From positions 42,904-106,903 of the forward strand of contig CAMPDV010001598.1 of NCBI GenBank assembly GCA_946699065.1: 64,000 nt of DNA, read 5' to 3'. The notes below the pieces were generated by a model. It was not told the DNA's origin. It made no database searches and worked only from the letters and a program-made list of their open reading frames with translations. Made by a program: the position numbers and the translations under genes. Below are positions 25,283-37,219 of the stretch, one piece after another; position 1 is the first letter of the stretch, and each line of letters begins with the position of its first letter. This stretch comes from Loxodes magnus. Taxonomy: Eukaryota > Ciliophora > Karyorelictea > Loxodida > Loxodidae.

Positions 25283-25786
25283 ATGACTATCAAACTTCTC
25301 ATGCCAAACTACTACCTCTCAGTATTTCCCTGATCAAAGACGCCCACTTTATGGAAGTAAGTCGAAAGCACTATTGAGCCTTGCCTCTACTTCTTGCTTT
25401 CTATTCTACGAGCAGTAAACTTAGTCCCTTTCCTTCTAGCTCTCTAGTGTTATCCGCTGGCTCATAAGTACTTGTCCTTTATAAAAGCAAAATATTGAGC
25501 TTAAAGCTTCAAGTTACAGCTCTTTACAAAACTAGAAGTACATCCATCACCAACCTAAATGAATGGGAAGTACTTTAATATAGAAACCAGTCGAATCATC
25601 AAAGACTCATCTTACATCTAAGTAGCACGACTTAAGGATATAACGGTTTGCTTCTCAGCGTAGACTTATATAAGCGATGACTATGGTTAAGCTACCCATC
25701 TTTTAGATACCAATCATATCAGTATAGTACTCTAAGTGCAATCTTAATAAGTGGTGGCTTAGCTTTATAAGCAGTTTAGTAAGTGA
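25283..25786 (+). CDS. small membrane-associated protein, unknown
   Basis: The frame runs from ATG 25283 to TGA 25784, 167 aa. A hydrophobic segment at about residues 33-55 (CLYFLLSILRAVNLVPFLLA) looks like a TM helix or hairpin. The C-terminal half is a soluble, mixed beta/alpha domain (VHPSPTQMNGKYFNIETSRI). This layout is like small mitochondrial TMEM-type assembly factors, but that is only a resemblance. It is convergent with the TPR-kinase gene, whose stop lies 174 bases downstream. Confidence 0.6.
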
Positions 25787-25959
25787 CATATATACCTAAG
25801 GTCTTACATTGTTAGATCTTAAGATGGTTAATTTAAACTCTTTTGACTAAAGAAATAAAATTAATAGCTTGCTTCCTTAAGAAGCACTTGCAATGCTAAC
25901 TTAACTATATATAACTAATTAATTCAATCCTTTTGATTTTAGGAATCCTACTGTTTCCA

Positions 25960-28900
25960 TCATTTGGAGTCTAACTCCTCCTTTTCTTAATTTTCCTCTA
26001 TTTTGAGCTGTTCCTCTACTTCAGCTCTCTAAAGACTTTGGTCATTCTATTCTTACACTTCTATGCATATCTCTTGTAGGTTATCTTCTTCTTTCTTCTC
26101 TTCTGAAACTGCTACTTTCTCCTCTTCTACTACTTCTTTCTTCTAAGACTCAGGATCATAAACTACTTAATTGGTCTATTTCTTCTATGGACTGTACTTC
26201 AGCTTAAGTTAGTCTAATTGCTTTTTAAAGGAGCTAATATCAGGCCTTAGACTCAGCTCATAGTTAAAGCAGATCTTTAGCAAATCTCTTAAGATTGGTT
26301 CCTTAGTGATCTCATTCTAGAACGAAGGGTAGTTTTTATCACTGTATACGAACTTTATTATCTGCTATGATGTTTTGAGATATGGATAAGGCAAGTTCTC
26401 ATTGAATATCTCTACTGCAACACAAGCTAGGGACCAGATATCGCTTTTCAAACTTATCCTCTCATCAAACACTTCAGGAGCCATCCACTGAAGAGACCCT
26501 CTTGCTTCTAAAGTAGTTGCAATGTCTGATTCACATACTAAGCTAAGATCTGAGATCTTAGGATTGTCGTTCTCATCAATCAGTATATTCTAAGACTTTA
26601 TGTCTCTATGCACAAAGCTCCTTGAGTTAATAGCCTTTATTCCTTCTGCTATCTAGCTCAATAAATTCACTTTTCTTACGAATCTTTCAGGAGATCCTTG
26701 CTATAGATCCTGAAACAGCTTCTTCGACTTAATTAGGTTAAACAAATTTCCCTTTGACTAGTATTCAGTATAATGACATAGGATGTAATTTCCCTCTTCA
26801 GAGGTATCGATAGCAACACCTATCAATCTTAGTATTCTCTGGTGGTTGAAGCATAGAAGAGCTCGGCATTCGTTATAAAATTGCTCTATTAGCTTTTATT
26901 AGTTATCCTGTACTCTCATCTTCTTGATTGCATAGTCACTGCCTTCTATGGTTATTTTATAGACTGTTCCATACCATCCTTCTCCAAGTACCTTCAAACT
27001 TGATAGGAATTCTTCGCTAGGTACTAGCTATTTATAGTCCCAAATTCGAATCTTAGCTGTTTACTCTCTGCTTGCTCCGCTATCGTTTAATAGCTTCCAG
27101 ATATCTTCAATAGTAACTTATGGATTCTAAGGATTGCTGCTATCTTTGTTAACTGCTTAGTTCAAGTTGATAGCAGTAATGAAGCATTACCTTGCCTCTT
27201 CATTCTTGCCTAGGTCTTTAAGAGTATTACCTTTAACAAAATAGGCCTCAATTGAGCTTGGTATGCGCTTTATAACGATGTCGAAGTTTGTAATTGCATC
27301 TTCATACTTACCCAATGCCTTAAGTGAGCTGCCTATATTAAAGTAAGCTTAGTAAAACTTAGGCTTAAGCTTCAAAGCAGCTTTATAGCACTCAATTGCT
27401 TCCTCATACTTACCCAAAGCTTTAAGCACTTCTCCTTTATTGTAATTTACATCAGGAATGCTTGAGTTTATACTGAGTATAGTGTTATAGCATTCTAAGG
27501 CCTCTTCATTATAGCCTAGTGCTTTAAGTGACCTTCCTTTGTTATAAATGAAGATGATATTTTTAGGGTTCAGCTTGATTGCTTCATCATAGCATTGAAT
27601 AGCTTCTTCATTCTGGTTTAAGGTCTGTAATGTACTCCCCTTATTGTTAAAAGCCTCAGCGAAGTTTGGATTTAGCTCTATAGAACACTCATAGCATTCT
27701 ATTGCCTCTTCAATCTATCCTAAAGCTCTAAGCGCGTTACCTTTGTTGTTGTAAGCATCAACGAAATTTGGATTTAGCTTTAAAGCTTTATCGTAGCATT
27801 CAATTGCATCCTAGTTTTAGCCTAAAGCTCTTAGTGCATTTCCTTTGTTATAGTAGACATCATTAATATCAGGATTCAGCTTGATAACCACATTATAGCA
27901 TTCTATTGCTTCTTCGTACTTACCCAAGGATAAAAGAGCATTTCCTTTATTTAAAATGACTACGAAGTTATCAGGATTTAGCTGGCTAGCAATGTTATAG
28001 CATTTTATAGCTTCTTCATTGGTACCCTAGATTAGCAGTATATTCCCTTTGTTAATGTAAGCTTTCTCGTATTTAGGATTTAGCCTTATGGCATTGTTGT
28101 AGCACTCTAATGCTTCTTCGTTTTAACCTAGTGTCTTAACAGCATTTCCCTTATTGAATCATAGCTCTGTGAGATTAGGGTTAAGCTTTATAGCAGCGTT
28201 GTAATGCTCTACTGCTTTTTAGTTCTAGCCCAAGTTCTTAAGCGCATTTCCCTTATTAAAATATGCATCTGTATAGCTTGGATTCAGTCGAATGGCTGTG
28301 CTATAGCATTCAATAGCCTCTTCATCCTTGCCTAAGGTTTGAAGCGTACTTCCTTTATTATTATACGCTTCGACAAAGTTCGGGTTTAGACTTAAAACAG
28401 TGTCATAGCATTGAATAGCCAATTCATTCTAGCCTAGAGCTCTATGTGCATTTCCCTTATTTAAGAATACAGTAACATTGCTACGGTTAATCCTTATAGC
28501 TACAATGTAGCATTAAATAGCCTCTTCGTTCTTTCCTAAGCACTGTAATGTGATTCCCTTATTAAAAATCGCGACTAAATTAGTTGGATTAAGCTAAATT
28601 GCTGTGTTATAGCATTTTATTGCCTCTTAGAGCTATCCCAAGCTTTTAAGCGCGTTTCCTTTATTTAACCATGCTTCGTGAAAATCAGGATCCAGCTAGA
28701 TTGCTACACTGTAGTTCTAAACAGCTTCTTCTATTTTCCCTTCCTTATGAAGAGCAATTCCTTCTTTATTGAAGATATCTGAATAATTATGTTCCAGCTA
28801 TAGAGCACTTTAGATACTCTAGTTCGCTTCTTCAGTTTTCTTTAGCTTATAAAGAGCAAAGTACTTATAAGCATGTGGCAACGCATTATTAGGGTCTAGT

Positions 28901-29805
28901 TCAATTGCCCTGTTGTAACACTTTACTGCTTCTTCGTACTTTTCTCTCTTATATTATGCGAAACCCTTTCCAATATGAGCTTCTACGTAGTTTGGCTTAA
29001 TCTTAATAGCTTTTTCAAAGCATTTTATTGCTTCCTTATGCTTTCCTAGCTTTGAAAGCCCGTTTCCTTTTCCGCAGTATCCTTTAAAGTAGTTATCGTT
29101 GATCTTAATAGATGCCTTATAGCAACTAACCGCTTCTTAGTACTTTTCTAGCTTGTAAAGCGCGTTGCCTTTACCGTTGTGAGATTTGAAGTATTTAGGG
29201 TCCAACTTTATTGCCTTATTATAGTAGTCAACTGCTTTTCCATGCTTGCTTTACTTACAAAGCACGTTACCTTTTCCATTAAACGCTTCTGGCTATTTCG
29301 GGTTAAGCTTCATAGCATTATTGAAGCAATTGACTGCTTCTTCATACCTTCCTAACTTATACAGTGCATAGCCTTTTCCACAGCAAGCTTCAAATAAATT
29401 AGGGTTTAGTTGAAAAGCAACCTTATAGCATTCTAGAGCTTCTTTTACCTTTTTCTACTTATAAAGTGAGTTTCCTCTTTCTCTGTAAGCAGGAACATAC
29501 TTAGGATTAAGTCCAAGTATCATATTATAGCACTCAACAGCCCCATCTAGCTTTCCTTACTTCTAAAGTGCCTTTCCTTTTCCTTCATAAGCCTCGACAT
29601 AATCAGGATTCAATTTAATAGCAGTATCAAAACACTCCTCTGCCTCATTGTACTAGTTTAAGTCAAAATAAGCTTATCCCTTTTAAGCGTATACAACAGC
29701 ATTATTCGGATTTACTCTGATAAACTCATCATAGCACTCAATGGCTTATTCTATCTTTCCTTTCTTATAAAACGAATTTCCTTTTTCAAGTTAAGAGTTT
29801 CCCAT
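25960..29805 (-). CDS. TPR-repeat protein kinase (26 TPRs + kinase domain with DLS for DFG)
   Basis: One intron-free frame of 1281 aa, ATG 29805 to TGA 25960. Residues 1-885 are 26 consecutive 34-residue tetratricopeptide repeats without a gap, with consensus NKGNALKxLGKYEEAIECYN plus xAIKLNPN. They should form a long superhelix for partner binding. A kinase domain follows at about 930-1200: GEGWYGTVYK, YAIKKM (the Lys), FVHRDIKSQNIL, APEVFDE and SDIWSLAC. The Mg-binding DFG is replaced by DLS (PKISDLSLVCES); Asp is kept, so activity is possible. The tail of about 80 residues is acidic. Trp codons here are TGG, and the final TGA is the stop. The function of the fusion is unknown; it is likely cytosolic. 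Confidence 0.95.
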
Positions 29806-30632
29806 TTTTGTTATAAAGCCTAGACTTTAATTTATTGAACTGTATACTAAATTCTCCCTTTTAAATACCACTTTCAATATTGTCCTTCTTACTACATCTT
29901 ACCTATTTACATTTTTTAGCCTTACTGTAATACTACTACCTTTGGTTTATTAGGCTAGACTTAGAAACCAATGCTAATGATTTGCCTTTGAAGATGGTCT
30001 TTTAACTTCTTGTATTGACTATTTTGGTATTGCTTTGCTAGTTAGGTTGATGTTTCAGGTATTAAGATACTAATGCCTTCTTTTGAGCTCTCCTTAGCTA
30101 ACCCCGTTTAGCTTTGTAGATTAAGGATTGCTTACTAGATATGATACTTTAGCCTTCCTCTCCTCTAGTTTTTGGTGTGAGTATGAAGTTAATTCATAGG
30201 GTACATCTAAGCCAGATTTACTAGGTCCTTATATCCAAGTCTGTTCTTTTGCCTTATTTTCTTATCTGCTTTCCCTGCTTTAGAATCTAGCGTTTAAAAA
30301 TAGTGACTTAGAGTATAAAAACTGACTAAAGGCTATTTTAAACCTCTTTTCGATGCTTTTATACCAAAAGCTACCCATTTCAAGTTTAAGCCTTAGCTTC
30401 TATTCGGTGAGAGCCAAATCTATTCTTAGGGTCGTTTTAGTCTCCTTGAGTTGTGAAACTTGGCTTTGAGCGTCTAGTCACTGTCTAGGTAAATTGCTTT
30501 ACCTTGTAAAGTTCTTTTGGGGGCTTAAATTTAGCCTCCTTAAGTAATTAAGGCTCTGTATACAAAGACCAGCTTACAATTTAAGTGTCCAAGCTGTTCC
30601 ATCTGATCCTTAAGTCTTCTATCTTCTAGCAT
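29786..30632 (-). CDS. basic protein, tentative two-exon gene overlapping the TPR-kinase start
   Basis: Exon 1 starts at ATG 30632 (MLEDRRLKDQMEQLGHLN). Removing a 22-nt intron (on the minus strand it begins GTAAGCTGGT and ends TACAG) joins it to a Lys/Arg-rich frame (LLKEAKFKPPKELYKVKQ). That frame runs about 255 residues with only two TGA codons and stops at TGA 29786, 20 bases inside the TPR-kinase gene. Coding length is 825, or 274 aa. No domain was recognised. The overlap is unusual: the real gene may end earlier, or these codons may be an N-terminal extension spliced onto the TPR protein. Confidence 0.4.
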
Positions 30633-33188
30633 TTAGCTAGACTTCTTTCAAGCTAATTAAATGCAATCATAGACTAATGTGAGCCAGATTAACAGAAGAG
30701 GAATACATAGGGTGAGAGTAGCTGGATGAGATTGCAGGGTTATCTTCAATATTTAGAGACTTGGAATAGAATGGCTGAATCTAGAAGCCAGCAATGTATA
30801 CTAAAGTGAGCGACTAGAGCATAAGAAAAGGGTTGAAGGACTTTCCAAATATAAACAAAGCTGAGAAAATAGATTTACAAGGCTATAAAAAAGCGCAATT
30901 GTACTGCAATACTCTTAATGCTGTTCTAGTATGGTTTAACTAATCGCAAGTGCAGGGAGTTAAACACTCTAGATAGACAATAGAATCTTCCCAGCTGCAT
31001 TGCAATATGAATATCATTTCTCAAAAAGAAGTCAAAAGGAGCTCGAAGCCTACTGGTTTACTAAAGAGAAGGTTCTTAAGATACTTGGATTCGCTTATTA
31101 GTTCAGCTAAATGAGCTATTCTACCTAAATCAAAACACTTTCTGCTAATTCCCTAATATAGGAGACAAAGGATAAAGCTCCTCTATATTAGATCTACTTA
31201 ATCTCTTATATTTGGTTATCTAAGCTTCAACAGCTCTGATGTATTAACAATAGTGACTTGAATATTTCAATCGAAAGCTAATTTGAACGTATTAGAATAG
31301 CATCAAGCTAAGAAGAAACCAACTTCCTTATACTGTTTCAACTGTATTCGCTTTATTAGACTTTAAGACTACCAAATTAGCCTTATAAGGCTGTTAGAGT
31401 AAACCTAGCTGTATTAATATATCTCAATACCATTTTATAGTGTTTAAGTAGTAATAAAGACTAACTTATTAGCTCATTTCCAGCTATGGAAATACAACTT
31501 AAAGAAGACTTAGACTTTTGAAGATTTACCTTCGCTGATAGTTGAAGGTAATGAAGTTAAAGTTGATGGGGGATAAAAGTAAGTGAAGACTTGCATTGCC
31601 ATCCATTCTAATAAATAGCAGCAATAAGCTCCAGCTATTTAAATATTTAGCCAATCATCAGATACTAGCAACCTGGTATATTTACTCTTACTATCCTAGT
31701 TAATCAGCTTATGTATCACTCACTATAAGAGGCCATTATCAATATCCTCTTCCTTTACCTTATAAACACCTCAGATGCTTCATTCTTATACTGATACTAC
31801 GCATTTAATTATATTAGAACACTTTGTCAATAACTTCTTTAGATCTGATCAAAAGAAACGTCTGCTTTACTTCTATATCAAATGGGATCAAGATGGTCTC
31901 TAAATAGTCTCCTCTAATATTTCCTCATTTTAGAGTGGAAGAAAAGTTAGCATCTATGCTTTATGCTTTTTACCTACCATTATGGAAAGAGACCAAATAC
32001 TATGCCTAAGAAATATGCTTTGAAACAGTTTAACTACTTTACCCTAGTTCCACCAATGCTCAGTTATAGAACGAATCTGGCCCTTCATTTTAATTATGCT
32101 CATAAAGTCCATGCTGCGTTCTTTTCATCTTCCAACTCTTCCCGCTGCTTCTAGTGCTTCCTTATTGCTCTTCTTTAGGCTCCAAATACTTATTAGTGCT
32201 TATCCTGCCATTCCAATTCCTCCTTTTATTCGGATTCCAATTCAAAGCTTTTATTTATCTGTCTGCATTCATTTTTCATGAGGCTCAAAATACTAGTCTA
32301 TATAGAGCTGATCATAAGTAGCTTTCCAGAAAAATTATCAGAAAGATCCCTAAGTGAGTCCAATCAGTAGACGCATTCGAAGGTATACTTAAACGAATCT
32401 TTGCTTCCACATGGACTGAGCACGCTTTTCACAGGACAATGAAGCGTTAATTAATAATAGTGAAGCTATAAGATTAAGTACGCAACTTAAAGGCTGAAAT
32501 TAATCCTTCCTTGCATTCCTTATGAGGATAGTTATAGAAAGGCAGTAAAATGGGCTAACTAGAACTTTAGGTCAGATATAACGATATTCTTCCATTAGTT
32601 TGTTGGTGCTATTTAAGTCTATAAGATAGTAAGGCAAGGGAGGAATAATATGGAAGGATAGTACGAGTGTCAAATGTAACTTACTTTGTAGATATGATTG
32701 ACTAAGCTAGTTGTTGGCTAGATGTTATATTTTACTTAGGTCGAGAAAGGAAAATTTAATCTGTGATGCCATCGCCTTTACGACTCTAATAGCAATCAAA
32801 ATATTCACCTTACGCTACAAAAGTCATTTTCATTACCTATCAGCTGTAGATTTGCTAGCCACTCACAATCACTCTAAGACTCTAGTTCATACTCTCAATT
32901 TCTAATTCTTGAACTATTAAAGGTAAAAAAGCTAAGAGGCTAGAATAGTAAACTAGAAGTAATTAACTAACTGTATTGATTAGCAAATCAATAGTATAGC
33001 TCTAGCTTTAGACTCTTAAGGTGGATATATATAGATCTGAAAATGCTTTAAGGCTAAGTTGGATATCAAATCTAAAGCCTTGCTTAGTTATTCTTAAAAA
33101 AGGAGACTATTGATTATAAGCTTCTGAGGCTTATAGTTATTCTCACAAAATAGAGTTATGATGTTGCTGAGATGCTAGAGATTAAGAA
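30633..33188. other. unresolved gene-poor span
   Basis: No domain or RNA was recognised. Some plus-strand stretches (for example about 31960-32280) are open even in the standard code but lack protein-like composition. Short genes with introns may be hidden here. Confidence 0.3.
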
Positions 33189-33263
33189 CGACCTTGATGG
33201 GATTCGAACCCACAACTCTCAGTTTAGAAGGCTGATATGCTAACCTTTGCGCATATGAGAGGC
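33189..33263 (-). tRNA. tRNA-Arg (anticodon TCT)-like, acceptor stem mismatched
   Basis: On the minus strand 75 nt fold as a cloverleaf: D stem ATGC/GCAT, anticodon stem TCAGC/ACTGA (one mismatch) with loop CTTCTAA (anticodon TCT), variable GAGTT, and T arm GTGGG-TTCGAAT-CCCAT. The acceptor stem GCCTCTC/CAAGGTC has three mismatches, so it could be a tRNA pseudogene or need editing. The T-loop B-box is canonical. Confidence 0.65.
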
Positions 33264-33439
33264 AAAAAAGAGTATCTTACCTAGATAAGCTTACTTTATT
33301 TCCAAAGCCTTTGATGTAGTTACTACTACTTTGGTTATAATCAAATTTAGCTATGCATTAAGAAGCCCAAAAATAAGTAGTATTTTGATAGCTCTATATA
33401 TTGATCAAACTTAATAGGTTAGTCTCTATTCTAAAAATG

Positions 33440-34930
33440 TGATTTTCTTTCCTTCTAGTTTTATACTAAGCTTAACTTCTTCTTTCCTTTAGTCAACTCA
33501 TTTCATCTTTATGGACTTCACTTTTCCTTTAGTCTTTCTATATGTTCAATAAATGTATCAATATCTGGTCTTATATTCTGGTCATAAGCTAGACATCTAT
33601 AGAACAGTGATCTGTTAACTCAGGTTCTTATATTATTTCGCTTGAAAACGAAGGAACCATTTTATCCGCATAACTATTTGCTTTAGTTACTCTTATTCAC
33701 TCATATCTGCATAGAGTAGCCTTTCATTGAATATTTCAATTCCTATGCAGCCTAAAGATCGTATATCACTTTTCTTTGTTATACTCTTATCAAATTGTTC
33801 AGTACCATTCACTAACGTGCGCCTCTTTACTCTATTGCAGTTAATCAGTTTCAGTTATCAAACAATCCTAAAATGACTATTTTAGGTTGATCTTAATCAT
33901 CTAATAGAATAGCTGTTGATTTCATCTCTTTATGAATCAAGCTTCTAGCGTGAATTGACTGGAAGCCTTCTGCAATCTAACTAAGTAAATTCAATTTCTT
34001 AAATACCCCCAAAGCAGTTCCTTAATGACTATCCTTAGACAGTTACTTTGTCTAAGTTATTTGGAATAAACTTCCTTAGCACTGAAAATCAAGGAGAAGA
34101 CTTAAGTTTTAGTGCTCTTATTCAGACTCATCATTTGTAACTCCAGCAAGTTTTAAAACTCTTAGAGTATCTCTAAATTAGGATTCAGTTAGAAGGCTAT
34201 TTTGAAGCATTCTAAAGCATTCTTATCCCAGTTCAAAGCTTAGTGAACTTTGCCTTTATCATAGAAAGCTTCTGCATAGTTAGGTTAATACTAGATAGCT
34301 TCTTGTTAATTTCCTTGTTTATAAAGGGGAGAAACCTTTATGCTTGAATACATCTGAAAAATTAGGCTTGAGTATAATAGCCAAATTGAAGCTTTCAATG
34401 GTTTCAATGTATTTCTCTATCTTATTCATTACAAGTCCTTTATAAAAATGGGCATCTTCATCGTTAGAATCAAATCACATAACTAGATCGTAGCTTCACA
34501 AAGCTTCAGTATATTTCTCTTACAGTTAAAGTATTATTCCCTTATTAAAATGGGTAACTGGATCATTAGGACCAATTTAAAGAGCAGTTTCATAACTCTA
34601 AAGGGCTTCAGCTTATCTCTCTAACTTTCCCGTTCAAATCCTATATTTAAATGGACAGGCGCTTCATTTGGATTTAGTATAACCGCTTTTTCATAGCTTT
34701 TAAGAGCTTCAGTATAGTTCCCTTATTTGAATGAACCATTGTAACATCAGGAGCAAGCTTAAGCCTATATCTTAGTTTTAAAGCTCTATAAAAGTAGTTA
34801 GTTATATTGATGCAAATGATGGAGTTAGTGATATTCATATTACTAATAATGATAATTTCTTGTGACAACCTTTATACTTTGCTGCTTCAGATGCTCTTAT
34901 CTTGAATCTACAAAAAGGGGATTCTATTTC
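33440..34930 (-). pseudogene. decayed TPR-kinase paralogue
   Basis: The same order as the intact TPR-kinase gene is seen on the same strand: TPR units first (34930-34180), then kinase remnants (34060-33440). TPRs are readable only by changing frame (ALKSYEKAVILNPNEAPVHL, then THFNKGIILQLQEKYTEAL, then IETIESFNLAIILKPNFSDV). In the kinase part, HRDIKSQNIL of the intact gene corresponds to HKEMKSTAIL, and the DLS site reads ILG. Catalytic residues are gone and several frame changes exist, so I call it a pseudogene; a spliced pseudokinase cannot be excluded. Only part of the TPR array is left. Confidence 0.75.
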
Positions 34931-35540
34931 TCTTTTTCTTGGACTCCAAGTTTAATACTCGAAAGATGGTTTTAATTATCATTCGTTTTCTTTTTGATGA
35001 TTTCATAGGCAGTTAGTGTCTGACTAATACTGAGTCATAGAGTATTTTATTTTCAGTGCTTATCTCGCTACTTTCTTAACTTCCTCTGACTCAGTCATAA
35101 TGCTCTTGCAGCAGCTTTAGTTAAATCCCTTTTTTAACTTTGATATACCTTTCTTATTCCTTCTTAAGAGCTTTTGGTAGTTTAACTTATTTAAGAAGCA
35201 TCTCACTCCTAAACACACTGACTATAATACAATCTCTAGTCTATTTCTTTGCTATTAGAAAGCAGAATCAGTCACTCACTTGAAGCAGTAAGTAAATGAA
35301 GCTAGTAATGATTCTAAGACTTAAGATAGCGAAGCAATTCTCTAACCTATACTATACAACAACTGTGGTGTGAAAACTCTAATGGCTAAAAACGGAATTT
35401 AACAGGGTAAGATCGTTGGTTCTAGTACCCATGGAGATCTTTTTATGATTTGGTAATTTTTGTTTCTTGTACATAAAGATGTGTAGCATTAAAAAAAACG
35501 CTGACTAATAGTAATGTCAAATTAATCAAATCGATAGATA

Positions 35541-35612
35541 AGGACAAGATAGGAATCGAGTCTACTACCTCTGGATCTGTTATCCAATGCTCTTCCACTA
35601 AGCTACTTGTAC
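35541..35612 (-). tRNA. tRNA-Cys-like, odd anticodon loop
   Basis: On the minus strand 72 nt form a cloverleaf: acceptor GTACAAG/CTTGTCC (6 of 7 pairs), D arm GCTT-AGTGGAA-GAGC, anticodon stem TTGGA/TCCAG, T arm with loop CTCGATT. It aligns closely with eukaryotic tRNA-Cys (TAGCTCAGTGG..., GAGGT). However, the loop TAACAGA gives anticodon ACA with A instead of U at position 33. The isotype is uncertain, and it may be a relic. Confidence 0.6.
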
Positions 35613-35734
35613 CTTTAATAGAGCTTTATAATAAAGGTAATATATCCTTTTGTTATTGAAGTCATTCAATTTTTTTCTAGTAACGTTCAAAAAATACGTA
35701 ATCAAATTTTTTTGACTATTATAAATAAGATTAG

Positions 35735-36062
35735 AGAGCGTATAGCACCTCAATGGTGTGCAGCTCTTTAATAAAGATCTTTAAAGTAAAAAAATTCCTT
35801 TCTGAAGTCATCTTAAGTGCTAGCATCCTTTGTGAATCTCGTCTTCTATAATGCGGTATCGGAATGCTCCCTAAGAGATCTTAGTATCTGGCATCTTTCA
35901 TCAACAATGTTACTTGATGCCTCTTTAGTCTTTATCTTCTCTCTTGACTCCTACCAAGATTCTTCTTCTGTTCTTCACCCATGGTATTTCCTGGAGTACC
36001 AGATCTTAAGTCAATGTCAGTTATATGTTTACTCCTCCCAATTTATCCACTATATAGTAATT
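35735..36062 (+). repeat. hairpin-bearing dispersed repeat, copy 1
   Basis: It begins with a stem-loop: AGAGC, GCACC, loop, GGTGT, GCTCT (35735-35767). Then follow the blocks GCTAGCATCC and CGGAATGCTCC, which recur inverted at 43735-43925 and 56520-56671. It faces left, opposite to copy 2 at 41220-41580, so the two copies bracket the MORN-LRR region as an inverted pair. Confidence 0.7.
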
Positions 36063-36176
36063 TCAAACTAGTAATAAAGCATTAATAGTAAAAATAGCAT
36101 TGTGACATAAATTGAGACTAAGCATGTAATAGATTTAAATAAGAGCTTATAAAAAGCATAGTTTTGCTAGTTTGAA

Positions 36177-37084
36177 TCAAATTAATGATGGATCTACCTC
36201 TCGTTTTATGCTAAATGAGAGGGATCTGTTTGCAGTTTATTAAAAGGTAATTTTTCTCTTGAGTTTGCTATTATTCAGGTGCGTCGTTTATTGTCTTAAT
36301 TTTCTTGGTTTTTATTATTAAAAATTGTTAAGTCTGAGCATCATTTTAGAAGGTGATACTTTGGATTCCTAAGTCATTTTAACTTCAGGTATTTTAGTCT
36401 AGAACTCGGCTTTTACTCCTGGAAATTCAATTTTAGATTCTTTTAATTTTGCCAGTTCTTCCTTAAGGTAGTATATTGATACCTGCATATCTTGAATCTC
36501 AATTTGTTCTTGGGAAATTTAATTCATTCGCTCTCTTATCATCTCATTTTCATATCTTATAGCATCCACCATCTTTCATAGTTTTTCTACATCACTCTGG
36601 ACATCCCAATCTTTATCGACCTCAAAAAATGTAACATTGTAACTTTAAACTATAAACGGCTTTATTTCCCGGGCCCATAAAGTTATTTATTTCTTCGGTC
36701 TATCCAGAAGAGTATTAGTGCTTTCTAGCTTCCAAGAAAGCGTTAATAAGTAAGAAGTTTCCTCTCTTCTTCTCTTTCTCTCCTTCTAAGCCAGAAAGCT
36801 CTTCCATAGCCCTTGGTTTAATCATCTATATTTGTTAGTTTGAATTCCTTCTCTGAGTCCCCTCCAAACCTATAAAAGGCTAGCAGCACTTTAAACAGCT
36901 TTTAGTACATCATTTGTAGCATTTCCACACTACTAATCCCCTTCTTATTAGGAGTAATACATTTAGCTACAAAAAGAGCTTTTCCCTCTTATGAAACCTG
37001 CATTGGCAGAACAAGAAGCTAGTAACTATTTTCGTTCTGTTGATAAACTAATTAAGCAGTAAAATGGAAAGAGCTTAAAGACAT
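36177..37084 (-). CDS. unknown protein with C-terminal coiled coil, one 17-nt intron
   Basis: ATG 37084 starts MSLSSFHFTAQLVYQQNENS and reads a globular N-domain (LLVLPMQVSQEGKALFVAKC) to LLAFYR. A 17-nt intron (36853-36869) is removed and the frame continues to a coiled coil (RYENEMIRERMNQISQEQIE) and a basic tail ending at TGA 36177. Length minus the intron is 891, 296 aa. One TGA is read as Trp (EKLWKMVDAI) and another lies in the frame just after the intron. No family was recognised. It is divergent from the MORN-LRR gene, with ATGs only 135 bases apart, suggesting a shared promoter. Confidence 0.65.
36853..36869 (-). other. 17-nt spliceosomal intron
   Basis: On the minus strand this is GTTTGGAGGGGACTCAG. 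Excision restores a continuous frame and a length divisible by three in the gene at 36177-37084. Length and ...CAG end match the bL17 intron. Confidence 0.6.
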
Positions 37085-37219
37085 TTTTGGGGCTGATTTC
37101 TATATAGAACCAACTAGTTTAAAAAAGGACAGATATAATAGTCAAATTTAGCTATCTACTTTCTATTTAATTCTGTCAAATCTCACTACAAATTAAGCGT
37201 GTAATTCACAACTTTTAGA

